A DNA stretch of 64,000 bases from Mycobacterium sp. IS-3022 (GTDB taxonomy: Bacteria > Actinomycetota > Actinomycetes > Mycobacteriales > Mycobacteriaceae): NCBI RefSeq assembly GCF_001500065.1, contig NZ_LQIN01000011.1:1-64000 (forward strand), given 5' to 3'. Below the pieces are notes generated by a model that ran no database searches, was not told the DNA's origin, and saw nothing but the letters and a program-made list of their open reading frames with translations. Of the stretch, positions 53,858 through 64,000 are shown one piece after another. Made by a program: the position numbers and the translations under genes. How positions within the stretch are numbered: position 1 is the first letter of the stretch; the number at the start of each line of letters is the position of its first letter.

Positions 53858-54412
53858 GACAACCTCGGCGACGCGAATGCCGTTGACGAGTAACGCGACG
53901 CCGAAGCCGAACCGGGCGGTCGCGTCGTCGGTCAGCGCCGATTGCTCGTCGGGCAGCTCGGCGCCTGCGGCGTCCCACTGCAGGCGCGACTGCTCGTCGA
54001 CGGTGAAGCCCAAGACGTAGTAGACGACGGTGCGGGCGGCCAACTCGGCATGCTCCCGATCAACGCCGGCGTCGATCGCCGCATCGGTCAGTCGCGCCAG
54101 GACGCGTGCCATCGCAGCGGACTGTCCGGCGGCGAAGCTGGCCGACACCAACTCGGCGCCGTCGGTGTGCGAAAGCAGCGCATCCCTGAGCCGATTGCAC
54201 ACGTCGACGATCCCCGCCGCGGACGCCACACCGTTCAGAATGCGGTCGGCGACCGCACCGAGCAATTCCTGCTTGTTGGCGAAATGCCAGTACAGCGCGC
54301 CGGGGGAGACCTCGAGCTCGCGCGCGAGCCGTCGCATGGTCAGATCGGCGAGGCCGTAACTGTCCAGCAGGGCGGTCGCCGCGTCGACCACGTCGCGTTT
54401 GTGAAGCTGCAC
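53819..54412 (-). CDS. bioQ: TetR-family biotin repressor BioQ
   Basis: Regulator of 197 residues with HTH domain KRDVVDAATALLDSYGLADLTMRRLARELEVSPGALYWHFANKQELLGAV. It diverges from bioB around the TGAACACCGTTCA palindrome, and a second copy precedes bioF, which matches the BioQ regulon described in M. smegmatis. GTG 54412 is 6 nt after a minus-strand -10, TAGGGT (54424-54419), so the mRNA is probably leaderless and the operator covers its upstream promoter DNA. Confidence 0.9.
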   Translation of the reverse strand: MQLHKRDVVDAATALLDSYGLADLTMRRLARELEVSPGALYWHFANKQELLGAVADRILNGVASAAGIVDVCNRLRDALLSHTDGAELVSASFAAGQSAAMARVLARLTDAAIDAGVDREHAELAARTVVYYVLGFTVDEQSRLQWDAAGAELPDEQSALTDDATARFGFGVALLVNGIRVAEVVSSGTLAGLDKRP

Positions 54413-54418
54413 GCCAGT

Positions 54419-54440
54419 ACCCTAACCTGAACACCGTTCA
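54419..54440. promoter_or_regulatory. Divergent bioQ/bioB promoter with BioQ operator
   Basis: Minus-strand TAGGGT (54424-54419, bioQ) and plus-strand TAACCT (54423-54428, bioB) share the two bases TA at 54423-54424, a symmetric bidirectional -10. The BioQ palindrome TGAACACCGTTCA occupies 54428-54440, over the bioB start site and upstream of the bioQ -10. One bound repressor could silence both genes. Confidence 0.72.
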
Positions 54441-54445
54441 AGTGA

Positions 54446-55456
<1,011 letters not shown>

Positions 55457-55474
55457 GCCGGTCTGTAAAAACCC

Positions 55475-55666
55475 ATGCCGTTCAACGTCTACACCGGCGA
55501 ACCGGACGGCACCGCTGTGCCCACCGCCGCCAGCATGGGCCTGGAACCGCCACGCTACTGCGCCGAGTGCGGTCGGCGGATGATCGTTCAGGTGCGGCCC
55601 GACGGCTGGTCCGCCAGCTGCTCGCGACACGGGGTGACCGACTCGAAGGATCTGGAACAACGATGA
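55475..55666 (+). CDS. bsaP: Biotin synthase auxiliary protein BsaP (Rv1590-like)
   Basis: A 63-residue protein with a CxxC...C pattern: [26 protein letters not shown]. Proteins of this form directly after bioB in Actinobacteria were recently described as an iron-sulfur auxiliary protein needed for biotin synthase turnover; I recognise it from size, cysteine spacing and position. The ATG is 18 nt after bioB; its stop overlaps the next gene as ATGA. Confidence 0.85.
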   Translation: MPFNVYTGEPDGTAVPTAASMGLEPPRYCAECGRRMIVQVRPDGWSASCSRHGVTDSKDLEQR

Positions 55667-56304
55667 ATGATGTTGCCGCTCCGCGTATTTCGCGGGTCCG
55701 CGCGGCGCTGACCGTGATGGCGGCGCTGGCGGTGGCCGGTGCACTGGTCGGGGCGCTGTGGTCGTGGCTGGCACCGCCGATCCACGGTGTGGTGGCGCTG
55801 ACGCGCGGCGGTGATCGCGTCCGCGCCTACCTGGGCAACGAGGGTGACCACTTCTTCGTCGCGGCATTCCTGCTGGTCGGCATGCTCTGCGTCATGGCCG
55901 TCGTCGCCGCGGTGCTGGTGTGGCAGTGGCGGGCGCACCGCGGGCCGGTGACGCTTGCGGCGCTGGCGACCGGCTGCATGCTGGCCGCGGGAACGGCCGC
56001 CGGCCTGGGCGCGCTGCTCGTGCACCTGCGCTACGGGACGATCGACGTGGCCGCCGCGCCCGTGACGCCCGAACACCGCGTGCACTACGTCGTCGAGGCG
56101 CCGCCGGTGTTCTTCGGGCACACCCCGGTGCAGGCGGCGTTGACGATCCTGTTCCCTGCCGCGGCCGCCGCGCTCGTCTACGCGTTGACCGCGGTCTCCA
56201 CGGCGCGCGACGATCTGGGCGCCTGGCCGCCGGTCGAGGTACCGGCGTTCGTCCCGCCGGTCACAGCGGAGAGCGCTCCACCTTCCGGCCCGTCATCACC
56301 TTGA
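55663..56304 (+). CDS. DUF2567 membrane protein (Rv1591-like)
   Basis: Protein of 213 residues with four spans: [63 protein letters not shown] and [20 protein letters not shown]. The periplasmic loop [24 protein letters not shown] between the first two is the conserved part. Function unknown. Overlaps bsaP by ATGA, so it belongs to the bioB operon. Its 3' end overlaps the convergent lipase gene by 44 nt. Confidence 0.82.
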   Translation: MNDVAAPRISRVRAALTVMAALAVAGALVGALWSWLAPPIHGVVALTRGGDRVRAYLGNEGDHFFVAAFLLVGMLCVMAVVAAVLVWQWRAHRGPVTLAALATGCMLAAGTAAGLGALLVHLRYGTIDVAAAPVTPEHRVHYVVEAPPVFFGHTPVQAALTILFPAAAAALVYALTAVSTARDDLGAWPPVEVPAFVPPVTAESAPPSGPSSP

Positions 56305-57598
56305 GCGCTATCTTGACCAGCCGCGTCATTCCGAGGTAGGTCATCGGGTTCAGCAGCGTCGGCCAGGTCGTGCGGACCAGATGCTCGGACACCGGCTTGC
56401 CGTCGAACCGGTCGATCAGCCAGCGCAGCGCCATCGGCGCCGACATCGGGTGCAGCAGCATGTGCTCGCTGAACAGGTCGCGGTGGTAGGTGACCGACGC
56501 GCCGCCGGAGCGGTAGATCTCGCTGAGCTCGTCGATGTCGTCGACGGAGACGATCTTGTCGTGGACGGCCTGCACGATCAGCACGGGCGGGGTCGGCACC
56601 GCGGTGCCCAACTTGGTGCTGTCGAAGATGTGCTTGACCTCGGGCATGTCCAGAATCTCGTTGAGCGGCCGGTCGACGAGCTTGCCCATGTCCATACCGG
56701 CGAACCGCAATACCGCGTGCGCGGTCGTCATGTTCTCGATCCGCAGCAGCATGGCCTTGCCCGCCTCGGTCGCGTGTTTCTGGATGACCCGGTCGAGTTC
56801 CGGATAGACGTGGGTCAACGCCGCGACCACCATCGCGGGCAGCCCTGAGTACAAACTGCCGTTGAGCCGGCGGTAGGCCTGGCCGAGGTCGGCGACGGGG
56901 GAACCGAGGACCGCCCCGACGATGTCGAGTTCGGGGGCGTACTGGTTGTGCATCTCGGCCGCCCAAGCCGAGGCCAGCCCGCCGCCGGAATACCCCCAGA
57001 GCCCGATCGGTGCAGATTCGTCGAGTCCGAGGCGCTCGCAGCTGACGGCCGCGCGCAGGCCGTCGAGGATCCGGTAGCCGGGCTCGTACGGGGTGCCCCA
57101 CGAACCGAGCGGACCCTCGTGGTCGGGCACCGAGACCGCCCAGCCCTCGGCGAGGGCAGCGGCGATCAGGAGGAACTCGAACTGTGCGAGCGCACCGGGG
57201 GCGACCGCCTTGCGGCGCAGCGCATAGGACGGGAAGCAGCGCGAGGTCACCGCGTCGATCGCGCACTGGTAGGAGATGACCGGGATCACGTCACGGTTGG
57301 TGCGCTCGGTCGGCACGATCACCGTGGTGACGGTGGCTTCCGGCGCTCCGTTCATGTCCGTGGTGCGGTAGAGCAGCTGCGTGGCGGTGAACTTCTGCGG
57401 GACGAGCCCGAGAAAAGCCAGCTCGACGTCGCGGCTGCGCAGGATCGTGCCTGGTTCGGCGTGCTGGAAACCGCTAGGTGGTTCGTAGAACGGGTCGTCG
57501 GCGGGCAGTTGCGGGCGGACGCCGCGGGACAGGTCTTCGTGGGGTACGTAGCCGATCCACTCGGCGCCCGATGCTGGTGCGGCATTGCCCAGAGACAT
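56261..57598 (-). CDS. Lipase of the secretory lipase (LIP) family (Rv1592c-like)
   Basis: Alpha/beta hydrolase of 445 residues. The nucleophile elbow is [12 protein letters not shown] (GxSxG, Ser near residue 202), with [16 protein letters not shown] supplying the acid and FSEHMLLHP the His region. It begins [24 protein letters not shown], as in fungal-type secretory lipases, but no clear signal peptide is present, so secretion is uncertain. It lies 42 nt downstream of nrtR on the same strand. Confidence 0.87.
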   Translation of the reverse strand: MSLGNAAPASGAEWIGYVPHEDLSRGVRPQLPADDPFYEPPSGFQHAEPGTILRSRDVELAFLGLVPQKFTATQLLYRTTDMNGAPEATVTTVIVPTERTNRDVIPVISYQCAIDAVTSRCFPSYALRRKAVAPGALAQFEFLLIAAALAEGWAVSVPDHEGPLGSWGTPYEPGYRILDGLRAAVSCERLGLDESAPIGLWGYSGGGLASAWAAEMHNQYAPELDIVGAVLGSPVADLGQAYRRLNGSLYSGLPAMVVAALTHVYPELDRVIQKHATEAGKAMLLRIENMTTAHAVLRFAGMDMGKLVDRPLNEILDMPEVKHIFDSTKLGTAVPTPPVLIVQAVHDKIVSVDDIDELSEIYRSGGASVTYHRDLFSEHMLLHPMSAPMALRWLIDRFDGKPVSEHLVRTTWPTLLNPMTYLGMTRLVKIALKVMTGRKVERSPL

Positions 57599-57640
57599 TC
57601 GGCCATTCTTGCTTAAGAGAGCGTTAAGAATCCAGTCGAC

Positions 57641-58333
57641 TCACCCGGGCGGGCGCAGTGCGGCGAATTCGTCGGTCACGCGGTAGCGCGCCTCGGTGAA
57701 CCGGTACAACGCCGCCGGGCGGCCCCCGCTGCGACCGGACCGCGCGGTGGTGCCCGTGCGAGTGATGACGTGTCGGCGTTCGAGCACGCGTTGCAGATTT
57801 GTCGCGTCGACGTGGTGGCCGAGCGCGGCACTGTAGATGTCTCTCAATGCCGACAGCGCGAATTCCGTTGGCGCCAACGCAAATCCGATATTGGTGTAAG
57901 AGAGCTTGGCGACGAGCCTGGTGCGGGCGTGTTCGACCATGGTGCCGTGGTCGAACGCCATCGGCGGCAGGTCGCTCACCGGATGCCAACGGGTGTCCGG
58001 CGGCAGCTCGGGGGTCGCGGGGGAGGGCACCAGCCCCAGAAAGGTCGACGCGATCGTCCGAACACCGGGGACCCGCTTCGGATCGGAGAAGATTGCGAGC
58101 TGTTCGAGGTGAGCAAGCTCACGAAGATCCACCTTCTCGGCCAGCTGGCGGCGCACGGAGCTGGTCAGGTCCTCGTCGGCGCCGAGTCGTCCACCGGGCA
58201 GCGACCACTTCCCGCGCTGCGGTTCGAGTGCCCGCTGCCACAACAGCACGTGAAGTGCCGGTTTGCCGTTGGCGGCCTCCCGAACCTGGAACACCGCGGC
58301 GAGCACCTCATGCGCGGTGCTAATATGATCCAT
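57641..58333 (-). CDS. nrtR: NrtR-type Nudix repressor of NAD synthesis
   Basis: Regulator of 230 residues: an N-terminal Nudix-like domain (about 1-145) with a degenerate Nudix box (GGRLGADEDLTSSVRRQLAEKVDL, lacking the REUxEE glutamates), and a C-terminal winged helix (about 150-225, ATNLQRVLERRHVITRTG...GGRPAALYRF). This is the NrtR plan, in which ADP-ribose or NAD relieves binding. It diverges from nadA around a perfect palindrome. The ATG is 7 nt after a minus-strand TACAAT, so it is probably leaderless and self-controlled. Confidence 0.9.
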   Translation of the reverse strand: MDHISTAHEVLAAVFQVREAANGKPALHVLLWQRALEPQRGKWSLPGGRLGADEDLTSSVRRQLAEKVDLRELAHLEQLAIFSDPKRVPGVRTIASTFLGLVPSPATPELPPDTRWHPVSDLPPMAFDHGTMVEHARTRLVAKLSYTNIGFALAPTEFALSALRDIYSAALGHHVDATNLQRVLERRHVITRTGTTARSGRSGGRPAALYRFTEARYRVTDEFAALRPPG

Positions 58334-58356
58334 GTTTTCGATTGTAAGTCGAAAAC
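58334..58356. promoter_or_regulatory. NrtR operator between nrtR and nadA
   Basis: GTTTTCGA (58334-58341), seven bases, TCGAAAAC (58349-58356): a perfect 8-7-8 palindrome directly against the nrtR start codon. It contains the nrtR -10 (TACAAT, 58346-58341 on the minus strand). A plus-strand TATGAT (58324-58329) is a candidate -10 for nadA, so both promoters would be covered. Confidence 0.8.
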
Positions 58357-58380
58357 TCGATTCTGACGAAGGAGGCGGCC

Positions 58381-59420
<1,040 letters not shown>

Positions 59421-59424
<4 letters not shown>

Positions 59425-60986
59425 CGCGCCCCCTCGCCTGCGGTTCCGGACGGTGGTCCGGTCAATGGCAGCAGCGGGCCGACGTCGTGGTGATCGGTAC
59501 CGGTGTGGCGGGCCTGGTAGCCGCGCTCGCGGCGCACCGCCGCGGCCGAAAAGTCATGGTGCTCAGCAAGACCGGTGACACCGCAACGTTCTACGCCCAG
59601 GGCGGGATCGCCGTGGTGCTGCCGGACACTCTGCGGGAGGACGGCGACTCGATCGAGGCGCACGTGGCCGACACGCTGGCCGCCGGCGCGGGGTTGTGTG
59701 ATCCCGAGGCGGTGCGCTCGATCGTGGCCGACGGTTATCGCGCGGTCCTCGACCTGGTGGCCGACGGGGCGAGCTTCGACGAGGCGGCGCCGGGGTCTTG
59801 GGCGCTGACCCGCGAGGGCGGCCATTCGCGACGCCGGATCATTCACGCGGGTGGCGACGCAACCGGCGCGGAGGTGCAGCGAGCCCTCAACACCGCGGCC
59901 GCCACACTGGACATCCGCCACAACCACGTCGCGGTCGAGATACTGCACGAGGCCGGGGCCGTCTCCGGAGTGCTGGTGCTCAACGAGGACGGTCTCGGGG
60001 TGGTGCACGCGCCGTCGGTGATTCTCGCGACCGGGGGACTGGGCCATCTCTACTCGGCCACCACGAACCCCGTCGGGTCGACGGGAGACGGTGTCGCGCT
60101 GGCGATGTGGGCCGGCCTGCCGGTCAGCGACATCGAGTTCATCCAGTTCCATCCGACCATGTTGTTCGACGGTCGCAACGCCGGTAGGCGGCCGCTCATC
60201 ACCGAGGCCGTCCGCGGCGAGGGCGCGATACTCGTTGACTCACAGGGCCGTTCGGTCACCGACGGCATCCATCCGATGGGCGACCTGGCGCCGCGGGACG
60301 TGGTGGCCGCGGCGATCCACGCCCGCCTCGAGGAGACCGGCGCGCCGTGTGTGTTCCTCGACGCCCGGCGGATCGAGGATTTCGCGAAGCGGTTCCCGAC
60401 GGTGACCGCGGCATGCGCAGCGGCGGGCATCGATCCCACCGTCGAGGCGATTCCCGTGCTGCCCGGCGCGCACTACAGCTGCGGCGGCGTCGTCACCGAT
60501 GTGCACGGACGTACCGACATCGCGGGGCTGTTCGCCGCGGGGGAGGTCGCGCGCACGGGGATGCACGGCGCGAACCGGTTGGCATCCAACAGCCTGCTCG
60601 AAGGGCTCGTCGTCGGTGGCCGGGCCGGAAAGGCTGCGGCGGCATACGCTTTGGCCGCCGGACCGGTGACGGCACGGCCACCGGAGCCAGCCGTGCGGCG
60701 AGCCCTGCCGCGGACCGGTCTGCAGCGGGCGATGACCGGGAACGCCGGTGTGGTGCGCGACGGCGACGGCCTGCTCGCACTGGCCGCGGAACTGGACGCC
60801 GCGCCGCCACGGGTGATCGGCTCACGGGCCGACTTCGAGGACGTGGCGTTGACGACCGCTGCGGGAGCGGTCGCGGCGGCCGCGCTGGCCCGGACCGAAT
60901 CCCGCGGTTGCCACCACCGGCGCGACTACCCCGGCACCGATCCCGCGATGTCGCGCAACCTCGTCGAGGCCGGGGCGTGCTGCTGA
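59421..60986 (+). CDS. nadB: L-aspartate oxidase
   Basis: FAD enzyme of 521 residues oxidising aspartate to iminoaspartate for Nad[18 protein letters not shown] is the FAD motif (about residues 31-47), [10 protein letters not shown] and the active-site HP of [10 protein letters not shown] and the HYSCGGV block are those of the succinate dehydrogenase/NadB family. Start ATG 59421 overlaps the nadA stop (ATGA). Confidence 0.95.
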
Positions 60987-61852
60987 TGGAGCTGACCGCC
61001 GACGAACTCGCCGAGGCTCGCAGGGTGATCGCGCGCGGGCTGGAAGAAGATCTGCGCTACGGGCCTGACGTCACCACGCTCGCGACGGTGCCACCGGACG
61101 CGCGGACAACGGCGTCGATGGTGGCCCGCGAGGCCGGGGTGATCGCCGGCGTGGACATCGCACTGCTGGCCCTCGACGAGGTGCTCGGCCCCGACGGTTA
61201 TCTGATCAAGCATCGCGTCGACGACGGCGCGCGGCTCGAACCGGGCGGCACCGTGCTGACCGTCGAAGCGCCCACTGCGGGACTGCTGACGGCCGAGCGC
61301 ACGACCCTGAACCTGGTCTGTCATCTCTCGGGTATCGCGACCGCGACCGCGGCGTGGGTGGAGGCGGTCTCCGGGACGGCGACGAAGATTCGCGATACCC
61401 GCAAGACGCTGCCCGGCCTGCGGGCGCTGCAGAAGTACGCGGTGCGCGTCGGCGGCGGCGTCAACCACCGGATGGGGCTGGGCGACGCGGCGCTGATCAA
61501 GGACAACCACGTCGCGGCCGCAGGTTCGGTGGTGGCGGCGCTGCGTGCGGTGCGCGCCGCCGCGCCGGACATCGACTGCGAAGTCGAGGTGGACTCACTT
61601 GAGCAACTCGACGAAGTACTGGCCGAAAATCTGGGGCCGGGGGCACTCGTGCTGCTGGACAACTTTCCGGTGTGGCAGACGCAGATAGCGGTGCAGCGCC
61701 GCGATTCCCGGTCGCCGGGGACGAAGTTGGAATCGTCGGGCGGCCTCTCACTCGACAGCGCGGCCGAGTACGCGGGCACCGGTGTGGACTACCTGGCGGT
61801 CGGCGCGCTCACCCACTCGGTGCGGGTGCTCGACATCGGGCTCGACCTGTAG
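60986..61852 (+). CDS. nadC: Nicotinate-nucleotide pyrophosphorylase (carboxylating)
   Basis: Quinolinate phosphoribosyltransferase of 288 residues. RTTLNLVCHLSGIAT, KIRDTRKTLPGLRALQKYAVRVGGGVNHRMGLGDAALIKDNH (with the PRPP/quinolinate-binding Arg, His and Lys) and VEVDSLEQLDE are diagnostic. ATG 60986 shares one base with the nadB stop (TGATG). Confidence 0.95.
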   Translation: MELTADELAEARRVIARGLEEDLRYGPDVTTLATVPPDARTTASMVAREAGVIAGVDIALLALDEVLGPDGYLIKHRVDDGARLEPGGTVLTVEAPTAGLLTAERTTLNLVCHLSGIATATAAWVEAVSGTATKIRDTRKTLPGLRALQKYAVRVGGGVNHRMGLGDAALIKDNHVAAAGSVVAALRAVRAAAPDIDCEVEVDSLEQLDEVLAENLGPGALVLLDNFPVWQTQIAVQRRDSRSPGTKLESSGGLSLDSAAEYAGTGVDYLAVGALTHSVRVLDIGLDL

Positions 61853-61872
61853 CGACCACTACCATCGGTCGC

Positions 61873-62352
61873 GTGGATGAGGATTCGTCGCGCCGTCTCA
61901 TGTTGCTGACCATCGTCAGCCTGGTCATCGCCGTCGCTGCCTTGGCCGTCTCGGGGTGGACGCTGTACGAGACGAACCGCTCCGAGGAGTACGACGCCGC
62001 CCAGATCGCCGATGCCAAGGCCACGGTGTGCGCGGCGGCCGACGTCGTCCGAAAAGGCGTTTCTCTCAACACGAACCTGCGACCCGAAGGCGGGGCGCAG
62101 GACGTCACCGGCGCCCAGGCGGTCGCCGCCAATGCGCGAATCTCGCTGTACGACGGCGGTCAGTACCTGCTGCAGCGGCTGGACCCCGCCACCCCACCGG
62201 AGCTCGCCGACAAGGTTCTCCAGTTCGCGAACAGCCTGATGGACATCGGCGCCCACGCCACCGCGGGGGTGCCGAACGACGATCCGGCGCAAGCGAAGCG
62301 GCTGGCCGACGCCGACGCCGAGAACAAAGCCATCACCGCGCTCTGCAAGTAG
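61873..62352 (+). CDS. Single-span membrane protein of unknown function (mycobacterial)
   Basis: Protein of 159 residues with one N-terminal membrane helix (LMLLTIVSLVIAVAALAVSGWTLY) and an extracytoplasmic helical domain with two cysteines (KATVCAAADVV and the C-terminal ALCK) that may pair. Similar proteins occur across mycobacteria with no assigned role. TACCAT (61860-61865) ends 7 nt before the GTG start, suggesting its own leaderless transcript. Its stop abuts the convergent TetR gene. Confidence 0.72.
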   Translation: MDEDSSRRLMLLTIVSLVIAVAALAVSGWTLYETNRSEEYDAAQIADAKATVCAAADVVRKGVSLNTNLRPEGGAQDVTGAQAVAANARISLYDGGQYLLQRLDPATPPELADKVLQFANSLMDIGAHATAGVPNDDPAQAKRLADADAENKAITALCK

Positions 62353-62919
62353 CTATCGGTCCAGCAACGTCCGGGCCGCGACTTTGGCGGCGTCGAGTGC
62401 GGCCGTGTCACCCGCGATCCGGGCGAGGATCAACGCGCCTTCGATGAGCGCGATCAGGGCCAGTGCGGTGCGCTCGGCGTCGGGCGGTGGCCATCCCTCG
62501 GCACGCAGCCGGTCCGCGATGGCCGTGCGCCAGCCGGCGAACACCGTGGCCGACGCTTCGCGGACCTGTGCACTGGCGTTGACCGATTCGGTGGCGATCG
62601 GCTCGATGGGACACCCGTCGCGCTGGTCGCAGATCAGCCCGGCGGCCATCTGATCGATCCAGCCGTCGATGAGGTCCGGCACCGGAGAACCCGCGCCGAG
62701 CAGTGCGCGAAGTTGTTCTTCGACGTCGGCGCCGACCCGCTGGACCACCGCGGCCGCCAACTGTTGCTTGCCCTCCGGAAAGTGGTGATACAGCGACCCC
62801 GGCTTGACGTCGGCGACCTCGAGAATCTGGTTGACCCCGGTCGCGGCGTACCCCTGCCTGCGGAACAGCAGGGCCGCACTGTCGATCAGCGCGGTTCGGC
62901 TGTGGTCGGGGCGAGGCAT
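62353..62919 (-). CDS. TetR-family transcriptional regulator
   Basis: Regulator of 188 residues with HTH domain [51 protein letters not shown] and the C-terminal part of the LmrA/YxaF type ([11 protein letters not shown]...). ATG 62919 is preferred; the upstream open frame (to 63123) overlaps the F420-type gene and looks like a shadow. Follows the F420-type gene by 32 nt on the same strand. Confidence 0.86.
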   Translation of the reverse strand: MPRPDHSRTALIDSAALLFRRQGYAATGVNQILEVADVKPGSLYHHFPEGKQQLAAAVVQRVGADVEEQLRALLGAGSPVPDLIDGWIDQMAAGLICDQRDGCPIEPIATESVNASAQVREASATVFAGWRTAIADRLRAEGWPPPDAERTALALIALIEGALILARIAGDTAALDAAKVAARTLLDR

Positions 62920-62951
62920 CCCGCAAGAATAGTAGAAAGGTCGCTCAAGAA

Positions 62952-63362
62952 TCAGGCGACATGCGCGACGAAGAACGCCACCCGGCCGAGCTGCAGCCGA
63001 GCCATCCTGGGCAACCCCTCGGCGCTGCCACCCGCGGGGATGATCCTGGGGTTGACGAGGTGCAGGTCGCGACGCCCCAGCCTGAGCTCCGCTTCGCCCG
63101 CGGCCAGCACGTTCTTCACCCAATTCGTTTTCCCGTGTGCGAGCGCGATAGCGACGAGATCGTCCTTGCGGTAGGCCGTGACGATGGTCTCGTACGGCTT
63201 ACCGGACGTGCGGCCGCGGTGCTTGATCGTCGACAATCCCGGCGTGAACCGGGAGAACGGCCTGATCATCCGGTTCAAGTACTTGACCTGGAAGTTCTCG
63301 AACCAGGGTGGAAAGAGCATGGGCACCCCCGGCGCGTTGTTGGGGTGCTCGCTGGCTCTCAT
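62952..63362 (-). CDS. Nitroreductase-family deazaflavin-dependent protein
   Basis: Ddn-like protein of 136 residues, third in the window: [52 protein letters not shown] is the cofactor-binding core. Compared with the other two, the cofactor block reads [13 protein letters not shown] in place of xWFRNIxAnP. ATG 63362 has GGAGG 4-5 nt upstream. Likely operon with the TetR gene downstream; divergent from hisD. Confidence 0.86.
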   Translation of the reverse strand: MRASEHPNNAPGVPMLFPPWFENFQVKYLNRMIRPFSRFTPGLSTIKHRGRTSGKPYETIVTAYRKDDLVAIALAHGKTNWVKNVLAAGEAELRLGRRDLHLVNPRIIPAGGSAEGLPRMARLQLGRVAFFVAHVA

Positions 63363-63407
63363 GGCGCCTCCATAACCGATTTGGACTGCTCTGGGAGAAT
63401 GGACAGC

Positions 63408-64000
63408 GTGAATCTATCGCCGGGGCCGATCGCCCGCATCGACTTGCGCGGCGCGCCACTGTCCGCCGCACGGTTGCGGGCCGCCCTGCCGCGTGGCGGG
63501 GTCGACGTGGACGCGGTGGTTCCCCGGGTGCGCCCGATCGTCGACGCGGTCGCCGAGCGCGGCGCGCACGCAGCGCTGGAATACACCGAAACGTTCGACG
63601 GGGTGCGCCCTGTGCAGGTCCGCGTGCCGCCTGATCGCCTGGCCGCGGCGCTGACGGCCCTGGGCGCCGACATCCGTGCCGCGTTGGAGGTCGCGATCGA
63701 GCGGGCCCGCGCCGTGCACGCCGACCAGCGCCGCCTCGACAGCACGACGACGCTGGCGCCCGGAGCGACGGTCACCGAGCGCTGGGTGCCGGTGGAGCGG
63801 GTCGGGCTGTATGTGCCCGGCGGTAACGCGGTCTACCCGTCGAGCGTGGTGATGAACGTGGTGCCCGCCCAGACCGCGGGGGTGGACTCGCTGGTGATCG
63901 CCAGCCCGCCGCAGGCCGACTTCGGCGGGCTGCCTCATCCGACGATTCTTGCCGCCGCAGCGCTGCTGGGCGTCGACGAGGTGTGGGCGGTCGGCGGGGC
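63408..64000 (+). CDS. hisD: Histidinol dehydrogenase, N-terminal part
   Basis: The visible 197 residues match HisD, which oxidises histidinol to histidine in two NAD-dependent steps. [29 protein letters not shown] opens it, and [45 protein letters not shown] is the conserved nucleotide/substrate block. The gene runs off the window; the active-site His and Zn residues are outside. GTG 63408 has GGGAG 10 nt upstream; ATG 63399 is an in-frame alternative. Confidence 0.93.
   Translation, partial: MNLSPGPIARIDLRGAPLSAARLRAALPRGGVDVDAVVPRVRPIVDAVAERGAHAALEYTETFDGVRPVQVRVPPDRLAAALTALGADIRAALEVAIERARAVHADQRRLDSTTTLAPGATVTERWVPVERVGLYVPGGNAVYPSSVVMNVVPAQTAGVDSLVIASPPQADFGGLPHPTILAAAALLGVDEVWAVGG

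Noticed and set aside
62920..63123. Longer start for the TetR gene ending at 62353
   Set aside because: The extension lies within the F420-type gene and has shadow-like composition; ATG 62919 gives a normal TetR N terminus.

Overview
The window is a high-GC, almost fully coding stretch from a mycobacterium, most likely a non-tuberculous species such as a Mycolicibacterium. This rests on gene order and protein resemblance; I ran no search. The order fabG1-inhA-ferrochelatase, mutA-mutB-meaB-lipL, ileS-dinX-ansA-lspA, dnaE1, ilvA, treZ-treY-treX, bioA-bioF-bioD, bioB-bsaP, nadA-nadB-nadC, hisD follows M. tuberculosis Rv1481 to Rv1599. Several blocks differ from that backbone as I remember it.

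Layout. 1-3125: end of a VWA membrane protein, then fabG1, inhA (mycolic acid FAS-II) and ferrochelatase. 3122-5684: a conserved protein of unknown function, an NfeD-like protein and an SPFH/band-7 protein. 5690-8523: accessory TetR / F420-type / membrane / FAD-oxidoreductase cassette on the minus strand. 8627-15871: VTT membrane protein, methylmalonyl-CoA mutase with its GTPase, and an esterase. 15994-18423: accessory segment with a decayed IS110 transposase, a 7-TM protein, an HTH regulator and a stand-alone condensation-like protein. 18464-27386: ileS behind a T-box leader, S4 protein, Y-family polymerase, secreted protein, asparaginase, lspA, pseudouridine synthase, RarD-like transporter. 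27455-32014: TetR, small membrane protein, dnaE1. 32017-38163: TrcRS-like two-component system with a membrane protein, divergent from a SulP-carbonic anhydrase fusion and a small secreted protein. 38263-40866: SRPBCC protein, small membrane protein, F420-type protein, ilvA, and a VapC fragment. 40889-49332: trehalose (TreXYZ) operon led by an acyltransferase. 49365-56304: biotin genes with their repressor BioQ. 56261-62352: lipase, NrtR repressor and the nadABC operon. 62353-64000: TetR, a third F420-type protein and the start of hisD.

Genes working together. Biotin: bioF-bioD-(2H phosphoesterase)-(methyltransferase) and bioB-bsaP-DUF2567 each begin with the same BioQ palindrome. NAD: nrtR and nadABC diverge around one NrtR palindrome. 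Trehalose: four genes with overlapping stop/start codons. Carbon metabolism: mutA, mutB and meaB are contiguous.

The most striking non-coding pattern is promoter architecture. Many start codons lie 6-8 nt after a TAnnnT -10 hexamer, suggesting leaderless mRNAs. At two divergent gene pairs (acyltransferase/bioA, bioQ/bioB) the two -10 hexamers overlap, and at a third (S4 protein/dinX) they are 6 bp apart. A family of CATATATG(T/-)GCG repeats flanks the TrcRS/SulP-carbonic anhydrase locus and may be a response-regulator target. No CRISPR array, tRNA, rRNA or intact mobile element was seen.
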